A DNA stretch of 64,000 nt. Origin: JALYXV01 sp963791545. Lineage in GTDB: Bacteria > Actinomycetota > Acidimicrobiia > Acidimicrobiales > Palsa-688. The stretch spans positions 930,001 to 994,000 of the forward strand of contig CAWBSR010000015.1 of assembly GCA_963791545.1 (NCBI GenBank), in the 5' to 3' direction. Below the pieces are notes generated by a model. It had not been told where the DNA came from, did no database searches, and saw nothing but the letters and a program-made list of their open reading frames with translations. The translations under genes and the position numbers were made by a program. Below, in pieces: positions 40,851-49,732 of the stretch. How positions within the stretch are numbered: the first letter of the stretch is position 1; the number at the start of each line of letters is the position of its first letter.

Positions 40851-43029
40851 CAGCGAGAATCCAGCGATCCCGACCCCGACCCCGGCCCCGACTCGGCTCA
40901 GGTCGATCGAGGACTGGTGGCCCAATCAGCTCAATCTGCAGGCGCTCCACCAGCACTCGCCTCAGTCCAACCCGATTGGCGAAGACTTCAACTACGCGGA
41001 AGAGTTCAAGTCCCTTGACCTGGCGGCGCTGAAGCAGGACGTCATCGACGTGATGACGACGTCCCAGGACTGGTGGCCGGCCGACTACGGCCACTACGGG
41101 GGACTCTTCATCCGCATGACGTGGCACGCTGCGGGCACGTACCGCATCGGCGACGGCCGCGGCGGTGGCGGCAGCGGCGCCCAGCGCTTCGCCCCCCTCA
41201 ACAGTTGGCCCGACAACGCCAACCTCGACAAGGCACGCCGGTTGCTGTGGCCGGTCAAGCAAAAGTACGGCCGGAAGATCTCCATGGCCGATCTGATCGT
41301 CTTCGCCGGCAACTGTGCCCTGGAATCCATGGGTTTCCAGACCTTCGGCTTCGGCTTCGGGCGTGAGGACATTTGGGCGCCCGAAGATGACGTCGACTGG
41401 GGGCCTGAGGCCACCTGGCTCGGGGATGAGCGTTATAGCGGCGACAGGGAGCTCGCCGGAAGTTTCGGCGCCGTGCAGATGGGCCTCATCTACGTGAACC
41501 CGGAAGGGCCGAACGGCAACCCGGATCCGCTGGCTTCGGCCAGGGACATTCGGGAGACCTTCGGCCGCATGGCGATGAACGACGAGGAGACTGTGGCGCT
41601 CATCGCCGGCGGCCACACATTCGGCAAGTGCCACGGTGCCGTCAGTTCCGAGTGCGTCGGTCCCGAACCCGAGGCGGCCCCCCTTGAGGAGCAAGGCCTC
41701 GGGTGGCGGATCACCTGCGGGGCTGGCAAGGGATCCGACACCATCACCAGCGGGCTCGAGGGCGCGTGGACCAACGAGCCGACGAAGTGGGACAACGGCT
41801 ACTTCGACAACCTGTTCAACTACGACTGGGAGCTGACGACGAGCCCCGCGGGTGCCAAGCAGTGGACTCCCAGGGACGCTTCCGCCCAGGGCACCGTGCC
41901 GGATGCCCATGATCCGTCGAAACGGCACGCTCCCATGATGCTGACGACCGACCTGGCGCTGAAGCTGGATCCGATCTACGGCCCGATCTCGAGACGCTTC
42001 CACGAGCATCCGGACCAGTTCGCAGACGCGTTTGCCAAGGCGTGGTACAAGCTGCTTCACCGCGACATGGGACCGGTATCGCGCTACCTCGGCCCGTGGG
42101 TTCCGGAGCCGCAGCTGTGGCAGGACCCCGTCCCCGAGGTCGATCATGAGCTCATCGGGGCGGAGGACATCGCGGCCCTCAAGGGCAAGCTCCTTGAGTC
42201 GGGACTGTCGATCGCCCAACTGGTTTCGACGGCATGGGCCTCGGCGGCCACCTTCCGGGGCACCGACAAGCGGGGCGGGGCGAATGGGGCGCGGATCCGA
42301 CTGGCGCCCCAGAGGGACTGGGAGATCAACAACCCCTCCGAGCTCGCCGACGTGCTCCAGACCTTGGAGCAGATCCAGCAGGAGTTCAACAGCGCGTCGC
42401 CGGGCGGAAAAAGGGTCTCCCTCGCTGACCTGATCGTCCTGGGCGGGACCGCGGCCGTCGAGCAAGCGGCGAAGAAGGCCGGCCACGAGATCACGGTTCC
42501 GTTCGCGCCCGGCCGCACCGACGCATCACAAGAGCAAACCGATGTGGAGTCGTTCGCGGTGCTCGAGCCGACCGCGGACGGGTTCCGCAACTACCTCCGA
42601 GCCGGAGAGAAGCGGCCCCCGGAGCACCTGCTGGTAGAGAGGGCCAACCTGTTGACACTCACCCCCCCCGAGATGACCGCTCTCGTCGGCGGCCTGCGTG
42701 CCCTGAACACCAACTTCGGGCATACCCGGCACGGCGTTTTCACCGACCGGCCCGAGATGTTGACCAACGACTTCTTCGTGAACGTGCTCGACATGACCAC
42801 CGCGTGGAAAGCGTCGGAGTCATCGGAGAACGTGTACGAGGGTCGCGATCGGGCCACCGGCGAGGTCACCCGGACCGGCACCGCCGTCGACCTCGTGTTC
42901 GGCTCGAACTCCCAGCTCCGAGCCATCTCCGAGGTTTACGCGTGCGATGACGGGCAGGAGGCGTTCGTGCGTGCCTTCGTGGCGGCGTGGGACAAGGTCA
43001 TGAACCTCGATCGTTTCGAGCTTGCCTGA
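40843..43029 (+). CDS. katG: Catalase-peroxidase
   Basis: KatG decomposes hydrogen peroxide and acts as a broad peroxidase. The 728-residue product has both catalase-peroxidase halves. The active site is RMTWHAAGTYR (distal Arg, Trp and His); the Tyr of the Met-Tyr-Trp adduct is in GLIYVNPEGP, and the proximal haem His is in IAGGHTFGKCHG. GTG at 40843 with AGGAGG upstream, overlapping furA, so the two are co-transcribed and FurA probably regulates both. A long hairpin follows the stop. Confidence 0.96.
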   Translation: MSDSENPAIPTPTPAPTRLRSIEDWWPNQLNLQALHQHSPQSNPIGEDFNYAEEFKSLDLAALKQDVIDVMTTSQDWWPADYGHYGGLFIRMTWHAAGTYRIGDGRGGGGSGAQRFAPLNSWPDNANLDKARRLLWPVKQKYGRKISMADLIVFAGNCALESMGFQTFGFGFGREDIWAPEDDVDWGPEATWLGDERYSGDRELAGSFGAVQMGLIYVNPEGPNGNPDPLASARDIRETFGRMAMNDEETVALIAGGHTFGKCHGAVSSECVGPEPEAAPLEEQGLGWRITCGAGKGSDTITSGLEGAWTNEPTKWDNGYFDNLFNYDWELTTSPAGAKQWTPRDASAQGTVPDAHDPSKRHAPMMLTTDLALKLDPIYGPISRRFHEHPDQFADAFAKAWYKLLHRDMGPVSRYLGPWVPEPQLWQDPVPEVDHELIGAEDIAALKGKLLESGLSIAQLVSTAWASAATFRGTDKRGGANGARIRLAPQRDWEINNPSELADVLQTLEQIQQEFNSASPGGKRVSLADLIVLGGTAAVEQAAKKAGHEITVPFAPGRTDASQEQTDVESFAVLEPTADGFRNYLRAGEKRPPEHLLVERANLLTLTPPEMTALVGGLRALNTNFGHTRHGVFTDRPEMLTNDFFVNVLDMTTAWKASESSENVYEGRDRATGEVTRTGTAVDLVFGSNSQLRAISEVYACDDGQEAFVRAFVAAWDKVMNLDRFELA

Positions 43030-43039
43030 TCGAGGTCCC

Positions 43040-43078
43040 GGTTTGGTGACCGGTTCTACGGGAACCGGTTACCAAACC
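43040..43078. terminator. Long hairpin between katG and convergent regulator gene
   Basis: GGTTTGGT and ACCGGTTC pair with GAACCGGT and ACCAAACC around a 5-base loop, with one G/T position in the middle: about 17 stacked positions. It starts 10 bp after the katG stop and overlaps the stop codon of the convergent winged-helix gene, so it can end transcription from both sides. There is no T-run. Confidence 0.7.
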
Positions 43079-43368
43079 ACCCGACCGTTCTGGCTAGGTT
43101 TCGGGAGCCCGATCCGTTCTTTCCCATGTGCTGTGAGCTCGACGTTGGTGTTGGGCTTCTTGAGCACGAACCGCTTCTCGATCTTGACCAGTCCCGCCTC
43201 TTCCAACTTCGTCCGGTGGCTGGACAGGTTGTCCTTGGTCAGCCCGGTGGTGGGCTGGAGGAAGACGAAGTCGCCGGCTCGGACCGATGACAGCACCGTC
43301 AGGATCGCCAGGCGGGCCGGCTCGCGGATCAGACCGTCGAGGGCCAGGTCGTCGCTACGCCCCGGCAT
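43069..43368 (-). CDS. Winged-helix DNA-binding protein
   Basis: 99 residues of the small winged-helix (HTH_34-type) class: LDGLIREPARLAILTVLSSV, TTGLTKDNLSSHRTKLEEAGLVKIEKRFV, then NTNVELTAHGKERI. These regulators typically sit beside a membrane protein gene, as here: the upstream membrane protein gene overlaps its start by 14 bp. Ligand and targets unknown. Confidence 0.82.
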   Translation of the reverse strand: MPGRSDDLALDGLIREPARLAILTVLSSVRAGDFVFLQPTTGLTKDNLSSHRTKLEEAGLVKIEKRFVLKKPNTNVELTAHGKERIGLPKPSQNGRVVW

Positions 43369-43723
43369 CGGCGTTGTCGAGGTCCAAGGCTCGGTAGGAC
43401 TTGAAGGTGCGCACCAGTAGGCGGTGGTCGAGGAGCCCCGACGCGACCGAGGCTGCTCCGATCGGAAAGTACGCCACCGCGTCCCGGTTGACGCCCAGGC
43501 CCCCAGACGGCAGGAGACCGGCCACCAGGAGCGTCCCCCATATGACGATGTGGCGGGCCTTGAGCGTGGTGTTCATGGCATAGAAGACCACCATGCCGAG
43601 AGCAAGTGTGGCGGCCGTTGTGCTGACCGGGTGCTGGGAGGGCCGCCCCAGGATGGCCCGGGCCAGTTGGTCGGCGGCTATGTAGACGCCAAAGCCGGCG
43701 CCGTCGGCGCGGAGGGTCCGCAC
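43355..43723 (-). CDS. Hypothetical membrane protein next to winged-helix regulator
   Basis: 122 residues with about three hydrophobic segments (ATLALGMVVFYAMNTTL, IVIWGTLLVAGLLPSGGLGV, YFPIGAASVASGLLDHRLLV). It overlaps the winged-helix gene by 14 bp. The N-terminus is uncertain: upstream (43724-43965) other frames carry short hydrophobic pieces such as MGGGVLLGALGFWVVNVYTS and GLYGIPLGLMYCFVAL, as if a longer membrane protein gene had been frameshifted. The present frame may therefore be a truncated remnant. Confidence 0.55.
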   Translation of the reverse strand: MRTLRADGAGFGVYIAADQLARAILGRPSQHPVSTTAATLALGMVVFYAMNTTLKARHIVIWGTLLVAGLLPSGGLGVNRDAVAYFPIGAASVASGLLDHRLLVRTFKSYRALDLDNADAGA

Positions 43724-43967
43724 ATTCCGGCTGTTGGTGGGAGTGACCAGGCCGAAGCGATGCTGGTATAGACGTTGACGACCCAGAAGCCGAGGGCCCC
43801 CAGCAAGACCCCGCCGCCCATGGCCAAGGGGCTCAGAGGTTCCGTTTACGTATTGCTGAGCGCAACGAAGCAGTACATCAAGCCCAAGGGGATCCCGTAG
43901 AGGCCCTGTAGGCCGCGGTAGCAGGCTGTCGGCACACTTCCGCTGTCCGTCGGGCGGGCGATATGAA

Positions 43968-44603
43968 CTAAGCGACGGCGACGCTGTTCGACGTGCCGGG
44001 TGGCGAGGTGCCCATCATGTTGGTGGCAGTTACCTCAAAGGTGTAAATCCCGGTCGGCAGTCCAGTAATGGTCACACTGGTGGAGGAAGCCCAGTCCACC
44101 TGCACCGGTGTCAAGGCGATGCCATCCCGGAACGGGGTCACGGTGTAGTGCGAAATCGGCGAGCCGTTGTCAAACGGGATCGACCAAGTCACCGTCGCCT
44201 GCCCGGGCCCGTCGCTGACGGCCGCCACGGCGGTCGGGGCGCCTGGGGCTCCGGCGACGGTGGTTGTCGTGGGCGGCGGGACGGTGGTGCTGGTGGTCGG
44301 CGGCGGGACCGTGGTGGTAGTGGTCGGCGGCGGGACCGTGGTGGTTGTTGTGGGCGGCGGGACCGTGGTGGTGGTGCTGGGCGGCGGGACGGTGGTTGTC
44401 GTCGTGGGCGGGACCGTGGTCGTTGTGGTCGGCGGGACGGTGGTGGAGGTTGTCGTAGTCGTTTTCTTGCACTGTCCGGGAGGCAGGTTCCCTGCCGGGT
44501 TCGGACAGTTGTGGCCCGGGCTAGGTTCCCCGCTGGTGGCTGGCGCTAGTAACAGGCCGAACCCGAGGAGCACCATGACGACGGCCAGAAACCTTCGCAT
44601 CAT
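43968..44603 (-). CDS. Secreted fibronectin III protein with Thr/Pro/Val repeat linker
   Basis: 211 residues: signal peptide (MMRRFLAVVMVLLGFGLLLAPA), a short Cys-containing head (CPNPAGNLPPGQC), a linker made of seven or eight TTTTTVPPP-like units, and a C-terminal fibronectin type III domain (PGAPTAVAAVSDGPGQATVTW, then SVTITGLPTGIYTFEVTATN). The linker is probably O-glycosylated and spans the cell wall. The ATG at 44603 has AGGAGG 9 bp upstream. Function unknown, likely adhesion or binding. Confidence 0.75.
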   Translation of the reverse strand: MMRRFLAVVMVLLGFGLLLAPATSGEPSPGHNCPNPAGNLPPGQCKKTTTTTSTTVPPTTTTTVPPTTTTTVPPPSTTTTVPPPTTTTTVPPPTTTTTVPPPTTSTTVPPPTTTTVAGAPGAPTAVAAVSDGPGQATVTWSIPFDNGSPISHYTVTPFRDGIALTPVQVDWASSTSVTITGLPTGIYTFEVTATNMMGTSPPGTSNSVAVA

Positions 44604-44933
44604 GCCAGCTGCCCTCCTCTCGGACATGAGCGGGAAAATTCTATTTCGGTCCGGAGAGCGAATCAACAGGGCGTATCAGCTTCCTGCCGCACCTCTCCGA
44701 TTGACCTCGGTGGAAGATGCCGCCATTCGTGGATGACGCCGTGGCTGGGTTCCGGAGCCGGGAGCGCCTCGCCGGCTTAGTCACCGCGCGTGGCCGAGGT
44801 GGGACAGTGAACCTTCGCCGCCATTCACAACATAGCGCGAGGGAGGGGGCTTGCCGCAAGCCGCCCAAACGTGCTGATGATGACTCGTTCGCTGAGCCGA
44901 TACGGCCAGGACCATCAACCCAGGAGTTGCGAA

Positions 44934-45089
44934 ATGGATGTGTCGTCGTCGCCAGATGGGCCGACCCGGAGCGCGGAACCGGTCGAGGAGGTTGCGGCGG
45001 GGGTCGGGGGGACCGGCGCCGGGGGGCGGTCGCTGCGCCCGAGGTGGCAATCCCTGTCCGGTGCCGCGTTCGCCGGCGAGCGGCGATGA
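44934..45089 (+). CDS. Small disordered protein coupled to monooxygenase
   Basis: 51 residues from an ATG at 44934 with AGGAG 7 bp upstream. The product is polar, Gly/Ser/Pro/Arg-rich and probably disordered (MDVSSSPDGPTRSAEPVEEV). Its TGA overlaps the monooxygenase ATG (ATGA), the main reason to consider it real; it may serve as a leader peptide for translational coupling. The rest of 44604-44933 shows nothing I can support. Confidence 0.4.
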   Translation: MDVSSSPDGPTRSAEPVEEVAAGVGGTGAGGRSLRPRWQSLSGAAFAGERR

Positions 45090-46588
45090 CCGAGCACTCG
45101 GTGGTGATCGCAGGAGGGGGCCCGACCGGGCTGATGTTGGCGGGCGAGCTGGCGCTGGCCGGCATCGACGTCGTCATCGTCGAACGACGGGCCACGCTGG
45201 ATCTCGACGGATCGCGGGCCGGGGGTCTACACGCGCGCACCATCGAGGTGCTTGATCAGCGTGGCCTCGCAGATCGGTTCCTCTCGGAGGGCCAGGCGAT
45301 GCAGGTCCACGGGTTCGGGACCCAGTTGGACATCAGCGACTTTCCCACCCGCCACAACTACGGGCTGGCGCTGCGACAGCGCGACTTCGAGCGCATCCTG
45401 GCCGGCTGGGTCGACGAGCTGGCGGTACCGGTTGTTCGCGGACACGACGTGACAGGCTTCGAACAGGACGACACTGTCGTCGACGTCGAGCTGTCCGGCG
45501 GCCGGTCGCTGCGAGCGGACTACCTCGTGGGGTGCGACGGAGGGCGCAGCGTGGTCCGCAAGGCAGCCGGCATCGACTTCGTCGGTTTGGATCCCTCTAC
45601 CAGCTGGATTATTGCCGAGGTCGAGATGAACGAGCCGGAGCTCGGCATGCGCCGCGAGGGTGGCGGCATCGGTCCCGTTACCCGGGGGGCGGGCGGGGGA
45701 CCATTCCGAGTGGTGCTGACCGAACGGCACATCGGGCACACCAGCGAGCCGACCCTTGAGGATCTCAGCGAGGCACTCATCGGGGCCTATGGAACGGATT
45801 TCGGGGTACGCAGCCCGACCTGGATCTCTCGATTCACCGACGCCGCGCGGCAGGCCTCCTCCTACCGGGAGCGACGTGTCATCCTGGCGGGCGACGCGGC
45901 ACACGTGCATCCCCCGCAAGGTGGACAGGGCCTCAACGTCGGCGTACAGGATGCCGTGAACCTCGGATGGAAGCTGGCCCAGGTGGTCAACAAGTCGTCG
46001 CCTGAGAGCCTCCTGGACACCTACCAGACGGAACGGCATCCGGTTGCAGCCCGTGTGCTGCACAACACGATGGCGCAAGTTGCCCTCAGTTGCCCCGACG
46101 ACCGTCACCAGTCCCTCCGCGAGACCATGACCGAGCTGCTGGGCATGGACGAGCCCCGGCGGCGCATCGCGGCAATGCTCTCCGGTCTCGATATCCAATA
46201 CCGCCTCGGGGAGGGACACCCGCTGGTCGGGCGGCGCATGCCCGACGTCGACATACAGACCGCCGACGGTCCCACGAGCGTATTCACCCTGCTGCACGAC
46301 GCCCGGCCCGTGCTCCTCAACTTCGGCGAACCCGCCAGTTTCGACCTTTCTCCTTGGGAGAGTCGAGTCCGGTCCGTTGATGCCATGCATGCTGGCGGGG
46401 GGTGGGAACTTCCGGTCCTTGGTGAGGTCGCTGCGCCCCCAGCCGTGTTGATCCGACCCGACGGGCATGTCGCATGGGCGGGAGACCTCACAGACCCAGA
46501 GCTGCCGCAGGCACTTGCGACCTGGTTCGGAGCAGCCATTCCGCCGGGCACCGGGATGAGCTCAGAGCCAGCAACAATGCTGATGTGA
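45086..46588 (+). CDS. FAD-dependent aromatic monooxygenase (PHBH family)
   Basis: A 500-residue class A flavin monooxygenase. FAD binding is shown by VVIAGGGPTGLMLAGELALAGIDVVIVERR, the DG motif DYLVGCDGGRSVVRKAAGI, and GDAAHVHPPQGGQGLNVGVQDAVNLGWKL. A C-terminal thioredoxin-like domain (from about residue 390) is typical of the branch that includes rifampicin and tetracycline hydroxylases and phenol hydroxylases. The substrate is unknown. ATG at 45086. A decayed methyltransferase follows downstream, perhaps once a partner in tailoring or resistance. Confidence 0.88.
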   Translation: MTEHSVVIAGGGPTGLMLAGELALAGIDVVIVERRATLDLDGSRAGGLHARTIEVLDQRGLADRFLSEGQAMQVHGFGTQLDISDFPTRHNYGLALRQRDFERILAGWVDELAVPVVRGHDVTGFEQDDTVVDVELSGGRSLRADYLVGCDGGRSVVRKAAGIDFVGLDPSTSWIIAEVEMNEPELGMRREGGGIGPVTRGAGGGPFRVVLTERHIGHTSEPTLEDLSEALIGAYGTDFGVRSPTWISRFTDAARQASSYRERRVILAGDAAHVHPPQGGQGLNVGVQDAVNLGWKLAQVVNKSSPESLLDTYQTERHPVAARVLHNTMAQVALSCPDDRHQSLRETMTELLGMDEPRRRIAAMLSGLDIQYRLGEGHPLVGRRMPDVDIQTADGPTSVFTLLHDARPVLLNFGEPASFDLSPWESRVRSVDAMHAGGGWELPVLGEVAAPPAVLIRPDGHVAWAGDLTDPELPQALATWFGAAIPPGTGMSSEPATMLM

Positions 46589-46642
46589 ACCGGGAAGGGA
46601 GTGCCTTCGGGTTCGGTCGACGCATCGATGGAGGGATGGCCG

Positions 46643-47519
46643 ATGCCAAGCCCCGATGAGATCCGAGACGTTCAGCGAGCGACGTGGGCCGGGCTCTCTG
46701 CGAGCTGGTAGAAGTGGGACGCCGTCATCATGGATCAGCTGGGCCCGGTCGGCGCAGCGATGATCGAGGGTCTCGACATTGCTGAGAATCATCAGCATTT
46801 CGACATAGCCGCGGGCACAGGTGAGCCGGGACTGAGCATCGCGCGACTGTCGCCGAAAGGGCGGGTCGTGCTGACCGACGTCGTAGCGGAGATGGTCGAC
46901 ATAGCGGCGCGACGGGCCAGGGCGCAAGGGATCGCCAACATCGAGACGCAGGTGTGCAGTGCCGATGATTTGCCATTCGACGACGCAACATTCGATAGCG
47001 TCTCGGTGCGCTTTGGGTACATGTTCTTCCCCGACGTGGCCAAGGCGACGGCCGAGTTCGCGCGCGTACTCAAGCCGGGCGGACGTCTCTGCGCGTCGGT
47101 ATGGGTCAAGCCCGAGCAAACCCGTGGACGGCGGTCGCCATGGAGGCAATTGCGACCGAGGCGGTCGTGGCGCCACCCGACCCGGACAGGCCGAATATGT
47201 TCCGATGCGCTGCCCCGGGATATGTCGGTGCCCTGTACGACCGCGCCGGGCTGGGCGACGTTGCCGGGTGGGATGTCTACGTGGAACTCGTGACGCGTTC
47301 GCCCGCCCAGTAATGGGAGATGATCAGCGAGCATGCTCGCTTGCAGTTGCGGCGCTTCAGCAGGTCGACGAACCGGCGCGGGCGCGGATTCGGGCAAACG
47401 CGATACCAAAGGTGAGCGCGTTCGAGAAGGACGGAAAGGTCCTGGTTCCGGGGGTGGCGCGCTGCGTCGTGGGAACGACACAGGACGCCAGCGGCACGCG
47501 CCCACGCGACGTCGCGTGA
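46643..47519 (+). pseudogene. Class I SAM methyltransferase, four lesions
   Basis: A UbiE-type methyltransferase broken in several places. It begins MPSPDEIRDVQRATWAGLSASW and stops at TAG (46709-46711), then continues in frame KWDAVIMDQLGPVGAAMIEGLD and HFDIAAGTGEPGLSIARL (SAM motif I). Around 47117-47120 (CAAACCC) the frame shifts, consistent with one lost A, and continues NPWTAVAMEAIATEAVV. A TAA at 47311-47313 then follows SPAQ, and after a further shift near 47335 comes the family's C-terminus (LAVAALQQVDEPARARIRAN, VPGVARCVVGT). Most lesions are point-like, so decay is recent or the region has sequence errors. Confidence 0.75.
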
Positions 47520-47640
47520 TCCTCGAGCGCTGAGGCACCATCTGGGGTGATCCCGGACCTTAAATCCGCGAAACCCCGAGGTCGACAACCCGAGGGTGAA
47601 GCTCCGGGCGAAAACTAGGGGCTCCCTCGAATCCGACCAT

Positions 47641-48523
47641 ATTTTCGACCATATCCATCGTGCTGGCAGTCCTTGGCGGCCTGGTGGTCGCGGCCGCAGG
47701 GCCCGTGGTGGTTGCCACTTCCCCCGCCGGCGTTCTGGTCGAAACATGGATCCAAAAGACCCCAGCCGTCAGCCCTCCAGGGCGGGCCAGCGCCGCCTTG
47801 ACGGCGTAGGGAAATTGGTCCTGTTCGGTGGTACCAGCCCCATTCGGGCCTTCTCGACGACACTTGGACCTGGGACGGGAGCACCTGGACGCAGCAGCTA
47901 CCGCCGAAGGCTCCCCTCGCCCGCGGCTACGCCTCCTTGGCGTATGACGCCGACATCGGGCGGGCGGGCGGTGCTGTTCGGCGGGCAGGACAACAATCTG
48001 CTCAGCGACACCTGGACCTGGGAAGGGACCACCTGGGTCCAGCAGGCCCCGCCATCCAGCCCTACGTCCCGCAGCCAGACGGCGACGGCCTATGACCCCG
48101 CGACCGCGTCGCTGGTCCTCTTCGGCGGCCCGAAAAGCAGCGGAGTCCTGCAGAACGACACCTGGATCTACGCCGCCCCGGTCGTTTTCTCCCTCTACGC
48201 CGCTTGTCGGCAGGAGCCTGCACCGTGTCGGCGGCGGGGACGGTTACCTTCCGCGGGGTGGGTCGGTGCGTGATCGCGGCCGACCAGACCGGTGATGCCA
48301 CCCATGCCCCGGCCCCGACTGCGCTGCAGTCGGTCAGCGTCAGCAGGTCGGTCCCCGGTGACTACGACGGCGATGCCAAAACTGACCTCGCCGTCTACCG
48401 GCCCACCACCGCCACCTGGTTCATAAGCCGCAGCACGGGCGGCGCGACGGGGATCTTGTGGGGCTCGCCGGGCGACCTCCCCGCTCCGGGGGATTACAAC
48501 GGCGATGGAAAGACGGACCTAGA
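47641..48523 (+). pseudogene. Decayed kelch/FG-GAP secreted protein, left part
   Basis: Different frames carry consecutive pieces of one surface protein: a signal-like segment (ISIVLAVLGGLVVAAAGPVVV) ending at a TAG, kelch-type blades (LVLFGGT, then AVLFGGQDNNLLSDTWTWEG, then LVLFGGPKSSGVLQNDTWIY), an Ig-like piece (ACTVSAAGTVTFRGVGRCVI) and FG-GAP repeats (PGDYDGDAKTDLAVYRPTTA, PAPGDYNGDGKTDL). Several frameshifts separate the pieces. The FG-GAP repeat is cut at about 48523, where unrelated sequence begins; a matching piece reappears at 50470-50571. Confidence 0.65.
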
Positions 48524-48641
48524 GGGTGGGCAGCACCAATGCCAGAACGGGTTGGGCCCGCGCCACGACGGCTCCCATCGCAATACCCACTGCAGCCAGG
48601 ACGACCGGCCGCCGGCTCGGCCTGATGGCGGAGACGGCCAT
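48519..48641 (-). pseudogene. Truncated N-terminus of a membrane protein
   Basis: A 40-codon fragment on the minus strand, MAVSAIRPSRRPVVLAAVGI followed by another hydrophobic run ending LALVLPTL, stops exactly at the junction with the FG-GAP gene. It looks like the first helix of a larger polytopic protein (for example a polysaccharide polymerase or ligase) cut by the rearrangement. Assignment is tentative. Confidence 0.35.
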
Positions 48642-48745
48642 GGGCGATACGATAGGTGGTGGCTGGAGCCCGTTGGTCTCGGCCCCTCCGGTCCCCTGTC
48701 CCCTGACCTCATGGCTACACGGGATCGCGAGAGAAGTACCGGTCA

Positions 48746-49702
48746 ATGGTCGAGCCAGAGGCAGGGTGGGACATGGATGTCGAGTTGGTCAAACGGCCGC
48801 TGCGAGCAGTTCGACGCTGGCCGCCCCTCAATCTGGCGCTGACGAAGGCGTGCCGAGCCGGGCTTGACCATTTGGGTATTCCCACCCAGCGTCTGGTCCG
48901 CTACCTCCCCCGGGTGGGGCTGGTCGAGGCGCCCCTGCCCGTCGGTGGGCCCCTCCGAATGTGGTCACGAGGTGATGATCAGATCGCCAGCATGGTGTAC
49001 TGGAGCGGGTGGGACGGCCATGAACCAGAAAGTGGGCGGGAGTTCTTCCGTCTCGCTCGGTCTGCCCACGTCACAATCGACATCGGTGCCCACGTCGGAT
49101 ATTTCGCCCTTCTCGCCGCCCACGCAAACCCGGGCGGCAGGGTCTACGCCTTCGAACCGCTGCCGGCCGTCTTCGAGCGGCTCCAGGGCAACAGGGCCTT
49201 GAACAACCTCAGCAACCTGACATGCCTGCCGCTGGCGGTGGGCGCTGAAGCCGGTGTGGCACAGTTCTTCCACGTCGGTTTCGGAATACCGAGTAGTTCC
49301 AGCCTATCACGAGAGTTCATGGAGAGCGTCGTCGATCAGTCACATCTGACCAGTTCAGAGGTAGAAGTGGTGACCATTGACGACTTCGTCGACAATCAGG
49401 GGATTGTGGACGTGAACCTGGTGAAGGTTGACACCGAAACGACCGAGGACGCAGTGTTCCAAGGCATGACCCGGACGCTCTCGCGCCACCGACCGCTGGT
49501 GTTCTGCGAAATCTTAAGGGAAGACATTGCCACGCGCATCGAGGCGATTCTGCGGCCCCTCGACTACCGATTCTTCCTCCTGACCGGCGGTGGCCGACAG
49601 TTACGGGAGCATATTGCGCCCGAGCCGCCGTGGAGAAACTACCTCTTCTGCCCCGAGGAGCACCGCGATCGCGACCCCGGTGCTCAGTCGCCTACATCTT
49701 AA
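48746..49702 (+). CDS. FkbM-family methyltransferase
   Basis: 318 residues; the FkbM domain (about 105-300) shows VTIDIGAHVGYFALLAA (SAM motif I), VYAFEPLPAVFERLQGN, TIDDFV and VNLVKVDTETTEDAVFQGM, then PLVFCEIL. FkbM enzymes O-methylate sugars, glycolipids or natural products. The ATG at 48746 is used; an in-frame ATG at 48773 is an alternative. It is the only intact gene of the segment inserted in the FG-GAP gene, so it may belong to a glycan or secondary-metabolite locus elsewhere. Confidence 0.82.
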   Translation: MVEPEAGWDMDVELVKRPLRAVRRWPPLNLALTKACRAGLDHLGIPTQRLVRYLPRVGLVEAPLPVGGPLRMWSRGDDQIASMVYWSGWDGHEPESGREFFRLARSAHVTIDIGAHVGYFALLAAHANPGGRVYAFEPLPAVFERLQGNRALNNLSNLTCLPLAVGAEAGVAQFFHVGFGIPSSSSLSREFMESVVDQSHLTSSEVEVVTIDDFVDNQGIVDVNLVKVDTETTEDAVFQGMTRTLSRHRPLVFCEILREDIATRIEAILRPLDYRFFLLTGGGRQLREHIAPEPPWRNYLFCPEEHRDRDPGAQSPTS

Positions 49703-49732
49703 CGAAAGGCGTGCCCGTTCTACCAACGACTC

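Noticed and set aside
40789..42486. 565-codon minus-strand frame opposite katG.
   Set aside because: Fully antisense to katG and without any domain pattern.
44290..44460. Tandem repeats considered as a CRISPR array.
   Set aside because: They are in-frame codon repeats for a Thr/Pro/Val linker, with no spacers.
46709..46711. In-frame TAG in the methyltransferase considered as pyrrolysine or suppressed stop.
   Set aside because: The same gene has a TAA and two frameshifts, so ordinary decay explains it.
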